In this document: positions 51,457 to 59,734 of the stretch, in pieces | How positions within the stretch are numbered: the stretch's first letter is position 1 | Layout: every line of letters begins with the position of its first letter | Source of the DNA: Bacteroidaceae bacterium | GTDB taxonomy: Bacteria; Bacteroidota; Bacteroidia; Bacteroidales; Bacteroidaceae | Assembly: GCA_017429525.1 (NCBI GenBank) | Contig: JAFROT010000003.1 | Span: 62,001 to 126,000, forward strand | Direction: 5' to 3' | DNA: 64,000 bases | Notes under the pieces: generated by a model | The model's input: only the letters and a program-made list of their open reading frames with translations | Told to the model about the DNA's origin: nothing | Database searches by the model: none | Position numbers and translations under genes: made by a program

Positions 51457-52416
51457 ATGTTCACTCGCCTCAGCCGCACGTTGGCTTCGCATGCTTCGTT
51501 GTTTGTCACGGCCGTTGCCGTTCTCACCTTCTTCTTCCCCACCCTCTTCAACTGGGTGCGGGGCAACACCCAAACCGCCATCCTCGGCATCATCATGCTG
51601 ACGATGGGCTTGACGCTGACCACGGAGGATTTCCGCGTGCTGGCGCGCCGTCCGCTGGACATCCTCATCGGCGCCTGCGCTCAGTTCATCATCATGCCCT
51701 GCGTGGCGTGGCTGCTGGTGCGTGTCTTCCATCTGGAGCCCGCCCTGGCCCTCGGCATCCTTCTCGTAGGTTGCTGTCCGGGTGGCGTGTCCAGCAACAT
51801 CATGAGCTACCTCTGTCATGGCGACGTAGCCTATTCCGTAGGGATGACCTGCGCCTCTACCCTACTTGCTCCTGTGATGACGCCGCTGCTGATGCAGTAT
51901 CTGGCCGGCGAGATCATCGAGATCGACGCCATCGGCATGTTCCTGAACATCCTCATCGTGACGATTATCCCCGTTGGCATCGGCTGTTTCCTCAACTATA
52001 CCTTCTCCCAACGCAAGAGCTTCCCGACCATTCAGGCCCTGATGCCCGGACTGAGCGTCATCAGCCTGGCCTGCATCGTGGGCGGAGTCATCTCTACGGT
52101 TCACGATGATCTTGTAGCCCGTGGTCTCACGCTCTTCCTGTGGACCTTCGCCGTCGTCTTCTGCCACAACACCTTCGGCTACCTGTTGGGCTACGGAGTC
52201 GGCATCCTCGCCAAGTTCACTACCGCCAAGAAGCGTACCATTAGCATCGAAGTGGGTATGCAGAACGCAGGCTTGGCCACCGTCCTCGCCAGCACCTTCT
52301 TCGCCGCCCAGCCCCTCTCCGTGCTCCCCTGCGCCATCTCCTGCGCTTGGCACAGCATCAGCGGCACTATTCTCTCCTCCCTCTTCCTGCGTTGGGAACG
52401 AATACATAACTCATAA
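51457..52416 (+). CDS. Bile acid:sodium symporter family transporter
   Basis: 319 residues, about ten membrane segments. Landmarks: GIIMLTMGLTLTTEDFRVL (about 44-62), GILLVGCCPGGVSSNIMSYLCHGDVAYSVGMT (about 100-131) and ISIEVGMQNAGLATVLAS (about 263-280), matching SBF proteins that take up bile acids, pyruvate-like acids or other organic anions with sodium. Normal length. The start lies right at the end of a repeat element. No promoter is obvious. Confidence 0.92.
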   Translation: MFTRLSRTLASHASLFVTAVAVLTFFFPTLFNWVRGNTQTAILGIIMLTMGLTLTTEDFRVLARRPLDILIGACAQFIIMPCVAWLLVRVFHLEPALALGILLVGCCPGGVSSNIMSYLCHGDVAYSVGMTCASTLLAPVMTPLLMQYLAGEIIEIDAIGMFLNILIVTIIPVGIGCFLNYTFSQRKSFPTIQALMPGLSVISLACIVGGVISTVHDDLVARGLTLFLWTFAVVFCHNTFGYLLGYGVGILAKFTTAKKRTISIEVGMQNAGLATVLASTFFAAQPLSVLPCAISCAWHSISGTILSSLFLRWERIHNS

Positions 52417-52497
52417 AGGTTATATTTCTTTCAACAAAAACTGCATGTGGCTGAGCCCATCAACTATTCCCTCAACATCATTTAGTCAAACAACGAT

Positions 52498-52560
52498 ATG
52501 AAGGAAAAGATGGATGCTCTGCTTACCGACTTTTCTGATATTGATTCATCGGCTATGTGA
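52498..52560 (+). CDS. Possible 20-residue peptide or gene remnant
   Basis: A small frame from ATG 52498 encodes MKEKMDALLTDFSDIDSSAM, then TGA. It lies between the SBF gene and the terminator at 52614-52649, in A/T-rich DNA. It may be a fragment of a lost gene or chance. No family recognised. Confidence 0.25.
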   Translation: MKEKMDALLTDFSDIDSSAM

Positions 52561-52613
52561 TTCCTCAGCGGTTGGGAGAATGGGCAATAATAAGGCAACG
52601 AACTAGAGACGGA

Positions 52614-52649
52614 CGAGGATGCAAATAGTACATCCTCGCCTATTTTTTT
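52614..52649 (+). terminator. Intrinsic terminator
   Basis: CGAGGATG (52614-52621) and CATCCTCG (52631-52638) form an 8-bp stem with a 9-base loop, followed by CCTATTTTTTT. It ends any transcript from the SBF gene or the small frame at 52498. Confidence 0.75.
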
Positions 52650-52728
52650 GGAAAAAGCCCCTTCCATTTAAATCTATTTCGGATTTTTCGAGTCTTTATG
52701 ACAGATGCATCTCAAAAACATAAAGACA

Positions 52729-53241
52729 ATGAATAAAGAAAACAACATCACTATGAAAGAACTCGCTGAGCACTTTCGACAGGAACAACCGCACTTGATA
52801 AGGTATGCCTGCTATCGCCTTGGTAATGCAGACGATGCGAAAGATGCGCTGCAAGATGTCTTCCTTAAAATCAGCGCAAAACTCTCTGATGAGAAGAGTG
52901 TTGAAGTGAGAGACTGGCGCAACTATATCTTTCGTGCGCTCTCTAACTTGTGTTCCTCACGGCTTGCTGCATCAGGAAAGCTCAGGACAATAGCCTTGGA
53001 CGCTCGCTTGGACTTGGCAGACATACCGTCAGAAAACAACGAAGCGGACTACCAACGAATTGCCCAGCTACTTATGGAAATCCCAGAGGAACAGTCCGAA
53101 GTCATACGTCTCAGAATCTATGGCAACAACAGCTTTGCTGATGTAGCCGAGATTCTTTCTCTTCCCTTGCCCACGGTAAAATCCCGTTTCCTATATGGAT
53201 TGGAGAAAATCCGTCGGGCTATGAAACAAACAACTCATTAA
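52729..53241 (+). CDS. ECF RNA polymerase sigma factor in an A/T-rich segment
   Basis: 170 residues from ATG 52729 (ATG 52705 and 52753 are alternatives). Region 2: HLIRYACYRLGNADDAKDALQDVFLKISAKL (about 22-55), then NYIFRALSNLCSSRLA. Region 4: LMEIPEEQSEVIRLRIYG and FADVAEILSLPLPTVKSRFLYGLEKIRRAM. It is followed after 23 bases by the anti-sigma gene. The DNA is clearly more A/T-rich than its neighbours, suggesting a different origin. Confidence 0.88.
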   Translation: MNKENNITMKELAEHFRQEQPHLIRYACYRLGNADDAKDALQDVFLKISAKLSDEKSVEVRDWRNYIFRALSNLCSSRLAASGKLRTIALDARLDLADIPSENNEADYQRIAQLLMEIPEEQSEVIRLRIYGNNSFADVAEILSLPLPTVKSRFLYGLEKIRRAMKQTTH

Positions 53242-53264
53242 TCACATTAAAATGAACATTAGTT

Positions 53265-54548
53265 ATGAATTGCAAGGAATTTAAAGATAAAGTGGTCGAC
53301 CTTTTCGATACCACCATTGACATGCAGTTGCAAGCCGAATGCAAAGCACATATGGCCGAATGTATTGAATGCAAAGCTTACTATGAAGAACTGGCAGAAG
53401 CCTTCAAAGTATTGCAGCCACAGGAGCCTCATAGCAAGCAATCTGCAAGCGAACCCGTTGCGAATCATCATCATCTCTGGCACCCTATCGCTGTTGTAGC
53501 TATATTCCTGCTTGGATTCATCATCGGCTGGAGCCACCTCTTCTCTACATCTGCTGTGGCTGAGACCTCACGCGGCCAGTTCTTTGACCACGGCATTCAA
53601 AGCGTACAAAACGTTGGCAGTTTCCAAATGGCAATTTATGCCCGCACTACGCCTAATGAAAACTTTGCCCATCTCGACCCCAGAGCAGACTTTGTGAGAA
53701 TAGATATTGGACTCCTGCGACAGAACGATAGCGTGTTCTATCGCGTTGAGAAGCAGAATGGGCGAACCATCGTATTTGACGGCCATACTCAATATATGTG
53801 GGTACCCAATGCCCTCTACGTGAAAGGGCCTCGCACAGCCAACTTCCTTGAAAACTTTGTCAGTCTGCTTTATCCCGAACGTTTATTGGACATTCAGAGA
53901 TCCGCTATCGCCTTTTCCAAGAAAAATGATGTGACGCGTACGGAGACAGACACCACCATCATCCTCACCTTCAAGGGAACAGATAAGAATCGTGACCTTC
54001 TGCAACTGCTCGAGACTGGAGAAATGGGGAATTGCGAGGTGGAAGTGGAGAATGTATTCACAAAGAATGACGGACTGCTACGCTTTGTCAAACTTTGGGT
54101 TGTTGATGAAGGCCAAAAAACCCTCTTACTTCATATTGAGAATATTCAGTACAATGTCATATTGAACCGTGCCCATATTACACAAATTCCTGAAGCTCAA
54201 TGGACAGATGTAACAAAGACTACATCAGATACAGCTAACGAACGACTCAATAGGCTACAGCAGGAGACTGCCACACAAGCTGCAGAGCGTATCCTTCAAG
54301 CTATCATCAGTGGCAATAACAATCAAGCCAGCGAAGCACTAGTCTATTACAAGAACATACTCCCTACGTTGACTGAAAAGATGAAAGGTTGTAAAGTTTC
54401 AGGCTTCCAAGAACGCCGTGAAGGTGATTATGTTGGGGTGTATATATTCTATACTCTGACATATCCTGACGGGAAACAAGAGCAGAAACATATAGCAGTC
54501 AGGAACGACAACGAAAAACATATATGGATTGCTGACGGCGGTCTATAG
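53265..54548 (+). CDS. Zinc-finger (ZAS/HC2) anti-sigma factor with a large outer domain
   Basis: 427 residues. The N-terminus has the anti-sigma zinc motif: CKEFKDKVVDLFD (Cys3), then HMAECIECKAYYEEL (His about 29, Cys33 and Cys36). A membrane segment follows (WHPIAVVAIFLLGFIIGW, about 72-89). The large extracytoplasmic domain (about 100-427) includes FQMAIYARTTPNENFAHLDP and DTTIILTFKGTDKN, reminiscent of LolA/RseB-like lipoprotein-binding folds and ends in a small beta domain (VGVYIFYTLTYPDGKQEQKHIAV). Zinc finger and coupling to the sigma gene make it the anti-sigma of 52729-53241. Confidence 0.82.
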   Translation: MNCKEFKDKVVDLFDTTIDMQLQAECKAHMAECIECKAYYEELAEAFKVLQPQEPHSKQSASEPVANHHHLWHPIAVVAIFLLGFIIGWSHLFSTSAVAETSRGQFFDHGIQSVQNVGSFQMAIYARTTPNENFAHLDPRADFVRIDIGLLRQNDSVFYRVEKQNGRTIVFDGHTQYMWVPNALYVKGPRTANFLENFVSLLYPERLLDIQRSAIAFSKKNDVTRTETDTTIILTFKGTDKNRDLLQLLETGEMGNCEVEVENVFTKNDGLLRFVKLWVVDEGQKTLLLHIENIQYNVILNRAHITQIPEAQWTDVTKTTSDTANERLNRLQQETATQAAERILQAIISGNNNQASEALVYYKNILPTLTEKMKGCKVSGFQERREGDYVGVYIFYTLTYPDGKQEQKHIAVRNDNEKHIWIADGGL

Positions 54549-54595
54549 ATGGTTGAATAATCAGAGGATTGTACGCCAGTTCCTATGATTGGTTC

Positions 54596-54629
54596 CTCCC
54601 CGTTTGCTTGCAAGCGACGGGGAGTTTTT
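54596..54629 (+). terminator. Intrinsic terminator of the sigma/anti-sigma operon
   Basis: CTCCCCGT (54596-54603) pairs with ACGGGGAG (54617-54624); the loop contains the palindrome GCTTGCAAGC; a T-run (TTTTT) follows at 54625-54629. Confidence 0.75.
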
Positions 54630-54657
54630 AATGACAACATCTTTGGAGGAGATTGGA

Positions 54658-55650
54658 CTAAGCCAGCAGTAGCGCCAAGGATTCCAGTAAGGCGTAGAGG
54701 AAGATGTTGGCGGCGGTTTGGCCAAGGACTGCATTCAAGGGACGTCCGTGGTGTAAGCGCTTCATACGCAGCCATGTGCGCGTATGCTGGATGAGGTAGA
54801 AAAGAGGGAGAAGAGTGAAAAGTGAAATATGAAGAGTGGAATGTGAAGAATAGGAGTTACTATTCATGGAAGAATAAACAGCGGGGATCAAAGGTAGCAG
54901 AATGGCGAGGACGCCGAGGGCGAGATACAGCCATTCGGCAAAACGCTCGCCGAGGAGGACGACGATGGTGCGCTTGCCCGCGGTGCGGTCCTGCTCGCGG
55001 TCGCGGTAGTTGTTGACGACGAGAAGGCAGTCCGTGGCGAGGCCCATGCCGATGGAAAGCAGCAGCACGGACAGCGTGACTTCGCCCGTCTGGATGAAAT
55101 ACGTGGCGCAGACGGGCACGAGACCGAAGAACACGAGTACCAGCACGTCGCCCAGCCCGATGCCTGCTAACAACGTGGTATAGAGGAAACAAAAGATTAC
55201 GCACGCCACGCCGATAGCCACCAGCCACCAACCGCCCCACAACACCAGTGGCAGCCCTGTGAGGCAGGCCAGCGCCGTGGTGATACCTATCCCCCACCCC
55301 ATCGCTCGCGGCGTAATCCAACCTTCGCTGCAAGCGCGTGGCGGTCCCAGGCGCGTCTCGCGGTCATCACGCCCCTTGCGGAAGTCGAAGTAGTCGTTGA
55401 CGAAATTGGCATCCACCTGCATCAGTAGGGCGAAGAAGAGGCATAACAGCGCTGGCGTCCAGCTGAATTCACCTTGCGGAGGACGGCATCCTTCGGTCAG
55501 ACCTGGGTCTGCGAAGTTCAGGTCTCTCCATGCCGCACTCAGCGCCACCATCACAGGCGCGGCGGCGCCCGTAAGGGTCTTCGGACGCGCTGCCAACCAC
55601 CACGCCCGCAGGCTGTTGGTGCGAATGGCTTCAGGTGTCTGCTGTTTCAT
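54658..55650 (-). CDS. menA: 1,4-dihydroxy-2-naphthoate polyprenyltransferase (MenA)
   Basis: 330 residues from ATG 55650 (MKQQTPEAIRTNSLRAWWLAARPKTL); the upstream frame overlaps the small TM gene and is rejected. UbiA-type motifs: VDANFVNDYFDFRKGRDDRETR (first Asp-rich, about 78-99) and VNNYRDREQDRTAGKRT (second Asp-rich, about 206-222). Nine or so membrane segments. It attaches the prenyl chain in menaquinone synthesis. Residues near 263-290 (NSNSYSSHSTLHISLFTLLP) are encoded by a copy of the dispersed repeat element, an in-frame insertion between two membrane helices. Confidence 0.9.
   Translation of the reverse strand: MKQQTPEAIRTNSLRAWWLAARPKTLTGAAAPVMVALSAAWRDLNFADPGLTEGCRPPQGEFSWTPALLCLFFALLMQVDANFVNDYFDFRKGRDDRETRLGPPRACSEGWITPRAMGWGIGITTALACLTGLPLVLWGGWWLVAIGVACVIFCFLYTTLLAGIGLGDVLVLVFFGLVPVCATYFIQTGEVTLSVLLLSIGMGLATDCLLVVNNYRDREQDRTAGKRTIVVLLGERFAEWLYLALGVLAILLPLIPAVYSSMNSNSYSSHSTLHISLFTLLPLFYLIQHTRTWLRMKRLHHGRPLNAVLGQTAANIFLYALLESLALLLA
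54808..54870. repeat. TTTTCAC-type repeat element inside menA, copy 6
   Basis: Read on the minus strand: ATGAATAGTAACTCCTATTC, then TTCACATTCCACTCTTCATA, then TTTCACTTTTCACTC. This matches the element core GTAACT-N2-TATT-N-TTCAC and right arm of the copies at 21063-21203 and 22950-23098. Confidence 0.75.
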
Positions 55651-55790
55651 ACGAGCTTGCCTCCTTGCCTCTTCTTCCGTTGCCGGAGTTCGTACAAGAC
55701 TGATATGACGCTGATGACGACGCCAATCACGCCCACGAGGAGGGTGATGAGGTCGAAGTTTTCTTTGCAGAATGTGATGATTCGATCCAT
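55647..55790 (-). CDS. Small one-pass membrane protein upstream of menA
   Basis: 47 residues from ATG 55790: MDRIITFCKENFDLITLLVG, then IGVVISVISVLYELRQRKKR. One membrane helix (about 14-35) followed by a basic tail. A -7 box TACCTTTG (55820-55813) precedes it. Its stop overlaps the start of menA by 4 bases, so it leads the menA operon. No family known. Confidence 0.7.
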   Translation of the reverse strand: MDRIITFCKENFDLITLLVGVIGVVISVISVLYELRQRKKRQGGKLV

Positions 55791-55987
55791 GCTGTGTGGC
55801 TTTTCTTTGGCGCAAAGGTAGTGAAAATGTTGTAATGGAGCGCTCTTTTCTTGAAAATGATGAGAAAAGGAGCGATGAAAGTGCATTTTTCTTGGTTATT
55901 ATCCTTTCGTTCGGAAATAAATGACGAACTTTGCGCTGCAAACCTATTCAAATCAAGTATATGAACAGTTTCATCTTCCATTCAGAC

Positions 55988-57727
55988 ATGAAGAAGTGTG
56001 CACTCAGGATATTCCTAATGGTGCTGTTCGTGGGTTATGCGCTGACTGCGCAAGCCTTTGAACGCGAGATGATTTGGCCCAAGGGCAAGATGCCTGATGC
56101 CCAAGCGCATCAGATAGCTGCGATGACCGATGAGGTCGGCAGCGCGAAGTTCAGGGCCGACAAACACCGAGTGGCTTACCTCGAGTGGTTCGACGCCCCT
56201 GCGGCCGACGTGAAGAATGGAGGGTGCATGATTCTGATTTCGGGTGGCAGCTACATGTGCTGCTGTGATGTAGGGCTCATCAAGCTCTGGCGTGAGCGTT
56301 TCACGGAACTGGGCTTTCAGTGCGTGAACTTCGTCTATCGTACGCCTCGCCCTGTGGGGCTGCCTGTCTATCAAACTGCTTGGGAAGACGGACAGCGAGC
56401 CGTCCGCATGGTGCGCAGCGAGGCGAAGAAACGTGGCTTCGACCCCGAGAAGATAGGTGTCATCAGCATGTCGGCCGGCTCGCATCTGGCACTGCTCCTG
56501 GCCACGAGTTCGCAGACGCCAGCCTATACCCCAATTGACAAACTCGACACCCTACCCTGCCATATCAACTGGGCACTTGTCAATGCACCAGCCTACGTCA
56601 CCACGGACGGCGAGACGGGCACGCCTGCCAAGCGCCAGGGCTATGGCACGGACGTCCGACTCTCGGACATCTTCAAATTCGACGCGAAGACGTGCCCCAT
56701 CAGCCTCCAGCACGGAGGCAACGACGAGTACACGCCCAATGGTTCCACGTTGATCTATCGTGAGTTGCGCAAGCGTAAGATACCAGCCGAACTGCATCTT
56801 TATCCAGGCAAGGGGCATGGTGCCTACGGGCTGGAGCGGACAGTAGAGTTCATGCGCCAGATGGGATTCCTCGGCAAACTGGAGCCCGAAGTGGACCTCA
56901 TGCAACGCTATGCCAGCGACGATGCACGCCGAGAGAAAGTGACGGAGGACGTATGGCCCGAAGGCAAGATGCCTGATGCGCAGGACCACCAGTGCAAGCC
57001 CTATCTCGAATGGCATTTCCCTAAAGAATTGAAGACCACAGCCATTCAGATTATCTACTCGGGCGGCAGCTATGAGGGCAATGACCCCGACGGCTTCGAG
57101 GTGGCTCCGGCACGGCGTTACTTGAATGAGCGGGGCATGACGGTTGTCACTATGCGCTATCGCACTCCACGACCAAAGGGACTCGCTAAGCACACTACTG
57201 CCTGGCAGGACCTGCAGCGAGCCATTCGCATCGTGCGCAGCAAGGCGGCAGGCTACGGCTTGGACCCCAATCAGATAGGCATCATGGGCAGCTCGGCAGG
57301 CGGTCATCTGACGCTGATGGGCGTCACTTCGTCGCTGCATCGTGCCTACCTGCCTATCGACGACCTCGACAAACTGCCTTGCAACGTGCAATGGGGCATC
57401 GGCATCTATCCCGCCTATGCCCTGACGGATGGCAGCAATGAGCATAACACGACGGGCGGTAACGACGACTCGGCTGTGCTCGTGCCTGAGTTCAGCTTCG
57501 ACCTGAAGACTGTGCCTATGCTCTTCGTGCACGGCGATGCCGACGGTTGGGCAGCCATGAACTCCGTGAAGACCTGGGAGAAAATGCGCGCTATGGGCAT
57601 CCAGAGCGAGCTCCACACGCTGGCCCTGCGCAACCATTGCTTCCAGCGCACCGCCTCACCCGGCACGGGCAGCTACACCTGGCTCGACCGCATCGGCGAG
57701 TTCCTGCAGTACGTCCTAAAGAAGTGA
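55988..57727 (+). CDS. Exported protein with two tandem alpha/beta-hydrolase domains
   Basis: 579 residues from ATG 55988 (signal peptide ALRIFLMVLFVGYALTAQA); ATG 55961 would add nine residues. Two homologous hydrolase units: unit 1 about 25-310 with MIWPKGKMPDAQ, GVISMSAGSHLALL (Ser) and PGKGHGAYG (His); unit 2 about 316-577 with DVWPEGKMPDAQ, GIMGSSAGGHLTLM (Ser), HGDADG (Asp) and RNHCF (His). The shared start motif, nearly identical even at DNA level, shows an internal duplication. Both keep a serine nucleophile. Related to BD-FAE/acetyl-esterase proteins acting on acetylated or feruloylated glycans; substrate unproven. Confidence 0.85.
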   Translation: MKKCALRIFLMVLFVGYALTAQAFEREMIWPKGKMPDAQAHQIAAMTDEVGSAKFRADKHRVAYLEWFDAPAADVKNGGCMILISGGSYMCCCDVGLIKLWRERFTELGFQCVNFVYRTPRPVGLPVYQTAWEDGQRAVRMVRSEAKKRGFDPEKIGVISMSAGSHLALLLATSSQTPAYTPIDKLDTLPCHINWALVNAPAYVTTDGETGTPAKRQGYGTDVRLSDIFKFDAKTCPISLQHGGNDEYTPNGSTLIYRELRKRKIPAELHLYPGKGHGAYGLERTVEFMRQMGFLGKLEPEVDLMQRYASDDARREKVTEDVWPEGKMPDAQDHQCKPYLEWHFPKELKTTAIQIIYSGGSYEGNDPDGFEVAPARRYLNERGMTVVTMRYRTPRPKGLAKHTTAWQDLQRAIRIVRSKAAGYGLDPNQIGIMGSSAGGHLTLMGVTSSLHRAYLPIDDLDKLPCNVQWGIGIYPAYALTDGSNEHNTTGGNDDSAVLVPEFSFDLKTVPMLFVHGDADGWAAMNSVKTWEKMRAMGIQSELHTLALRNHCFQRTASPGTGSYTWLDRIGEFLQYVLKK

Positions 57728-57759
57728 TATCGGGCAAAAAGATCGTTTCATCAAATACA

Positions 57760-57819
57760 GTTTCACCTTTCACTCGCCAGTCATAAGTTGTTATGGATGA
57801 GGCGGATGAAAGGTGAATC
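57760..57819. other. Large hairpin between convergent genes
   Basis: GTTTCACCTTTCACTCGCC (57760-57778) and GGCGGATGAAAGGTGAATC (57801-57819) form a 19-bp stem with three mismatches; a smaller hairpin CATAA-GTTG-TTATG sits in its loop. Position between 3' ends of the hydrolase and XRE genes suits a two-way terminator; no strong T-run is seen. Confidence 0.55.
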
Positions 57820-57876
57820 TTTATGCTGCAAAGTTTCACCAAGGGGTTGCCACATATCTTTTGGTGATTCCTGGCT

Positions 57877-58218
57877 CTATTTGCCTAATGTTCTTAGCCA
57901 CTCAGCACATTCATCGGCCAGCAAGGCTATGAGTTTCATGTAGTAGGTCGTCAGTTCGGCGGTTGTTTTCCTGTTCAATCCAGCCATATTGTGTTGCAGG
58001 GAAAGTAATATGCGGAGCATCTTACGAGTGAATTGCTCGTCGTCGAAATAGCCTATGAGGGCCACGATGTGCTTGTAAGGGCAGATGCGATGGCCACATT
58101 CCCAGGCATTGTATGTCGCTTGCGAGATGTCCAAAGCAAAGGCTATCTGCTCCTGCGTTACGCCCTTTCGTTGCCGGGCTTGCAGCAGAGCCGAGGAGAA
58201 ATCATAGAGAATATTCAT
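57877..58218 (-). CDS. XRE-family helix-turn-helix regulator
   Basis: 113 residues from ATG 58218. The HTH domain is LLQARQRKGVTQEQIAFALDISQATYNAWECGHRICPYKHIVALIGYF (about 11-58). The tail after residue 70 is helical and of unknown role. The start codon overlaps the stop of the PH-domain gene (ATGA), and a Shine-Dalgarno AAAGGAGG stands 7 bases upstream, unusually strong for this phylum. It likely regulates or pairs with the PH-domain protein. Confidence 0.85.
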   Translation of the reverse strand: MNILYDFSSALLQARQRKGVTQEQIAFALDISQATYNAWECGHRICPYKHIVALIGYFDDEQFTRKMLRILLSLQHNMAGLNRKTTAELTTYYMKLIALLADECAEWLRTLGK

Positions 58219-58793
58219 TTCTGACCTCCTTTCATGTAATAAGGCATGAATTCGTCGGGTTCGCTCACGCTGATTGCAATAGGCATTCCTTTGGTGCGGT
58301 AGATGAGGAAAACCTTCTGTGCATCGGTGACATACGCGCGGAAAGTGCCGATGCCCTTCGAGCGGAATAAACCGATATATCCGAACACACCGCCGATTCC
58401 ACACAGGCGAATGCAGTTGTTGACGCCAAATATTCCCATTTGGAACGAGAAGCCCGCGCCCATCTTACCGAACTTATGAGGGGTATCGAACAACTGGTGT
58501 TGGTTGTCAATGCGTTCGATATGGTCTATGTTCTCGTATGGGATTCGGATTGTCCGCAGGAATGTGCGAATACCGATGCCCTCGTCGTCCGCAATAATAT
58601 ATATCGGAAAGACGAAGAAGCATGAGAGTGGAACCACAATCAGGATGGCAGTTACAAGGATGGCTTTCGTAACATTCTGCCCTTGTGAGACGTAGTATAT
58701 CTCAAGCAAGATGGCAAGAATGCAAATGAGCATAAAGATTGCCGTAAACCACTTTATGCCCTTACTTTGCGTACATTCATAAATAGTCTTCAT
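58215..58793 (-). CDS. Two-helix membrane protein with a bacterial PH-like domain
   Basis: 192 residues. Two membrane segments near 17-36 and 44-66 are followed by a soluble beta-rich domain (about 70-190) with YIIADDEGIGIRTFLRTIRIPYENIDHIERI and TFRAYVTDAQKVFLIYRTKG, as in bacterial PH (bPH2/PH_like) proteins. The role is unknown; similar proteins bind membranes or protein partners. First gene of an operon with the XRE regulator. -7 box TATCTTTG (58838-58831). Confidence 0.78.
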   Translation of the reverse strand: MKTIYECTQSKGIKWFTAIFMLICILAILLEIYYVSQGQNVTKAILVTAILIVVPLSCFFVFPIYIIADDEGIGIRTFLRTIRIPYENIDHIERIDNQHQLFDTPHKFGKMGAGFSFQMGIFGVNNCIRLCGIGGVFGYIGLFRSKGIGTFRAYVTDAQKVFLIYRTKGMPIAISVSEPDEFMPYYMKGGQK

Positions 58794-59148
58794 TGGCTTC
58801 AGTCTTTTGAGTTCGTTTTGTAATCTGCTGCAAAGATATCACCTATTTCTCTATTTTCTTATCAGTTTTGCTGATAATATGATTTTATCACCATAATTTA
58901 TTCCGCATTTACGTTTAAATCATAACCACAATGAGCGGCCTTGTTCACGACCTGTCAACGGGCTGCGCTTGGTGGCAACTGCGACCACTTCTCACATTTT
59001 TTCCTTGAAATATCCGTCACTCCGTCACTCGATTTGATAACCAGGCGATTACGGGTGACAGATATGGTGATAGATGGGTGATTGAGTGATGGATTTTACT
59101 TTTTTTAACGCGTTCATCCATTTTTCAACAGGATAAAAACCGCAGCAT

Positions 59149-59178
59149 AACCCGTCCGATGAACTTCATCGACGGGTT
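59149..59178. other. Hairpin AACCCGTC/GACGGGTT
   Basis: AACCCGTCCGATGAA pairs with TTCATCGACGGGTT with one bulge, about 14 pairs and a one-base loop. Part of the gene-free stretch 58794-59729 (no coding content seen on either strand). Confidence 0.5.
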
Positions 59179-59260
59179 CATGGCTTATCCATAGCTTGTC
59201 CTTGGCGGTTTCATGGCGCATGCTTCAGCGTGGGCCTGACCTTTTACGTCTATAGCTTAG

Positions 59261-59330
59261 CAGTTTTCCAATCGGTTGGAAAACCGATAGCACTTATATG
59301 TTTGCAGTTTTCCAACCAGTTGGAAAACCG
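59261..59330. repeat. Two copies of a TTTTCCAA-type palindrome
   Basis: GTTTTCCAATCGGTTGGAAAAC at 59263-59284 (slightly imperfect) and TTTTCCAACCAGTTGGAAAA at 59308-59327, each preceded by CA and followed by CG. Spacing of starts is about 45 bases. Similar in design to the palindromes at 2659-2765 and 25289-25354, but intergenic. Confidence 0.7.
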
Positions 59331-59734
59331 AATTCGTGCGGTGAACTGGTAGTTGACAACCCGTCAGTTGTCAGTTAGCAACTGTTCAGTTGTTCGCTGG
59401 CGACGGTCAGGGCAGCTCGTCATGCTTGCGTCAGGCTGCAGTATGATGGATAGAGCGTCCCTTTGCAAAAAGAGTTAAATTTGGTGTCAATTTCCATTTT
59501 GAGACAAAAAGCTTCATTAAAGCACGCATCCGTCACCGAATTTGTCATGCTTATTTTTTGAAATCCCAAAATGGAATGACGAAGTGACGTTTTTTAGGAA
59601 AAGATACTTGTATGCGTGATTTGCACATCAGACAATCTCTTTCAACTATAAAACAAAAATGAATTTAATATTCCTGAGTCCTCTTTTCAAAATGGCCCCG
59701 GTAATGTAAGTTTCGTTTTTTTTCGTTGGTAGGC

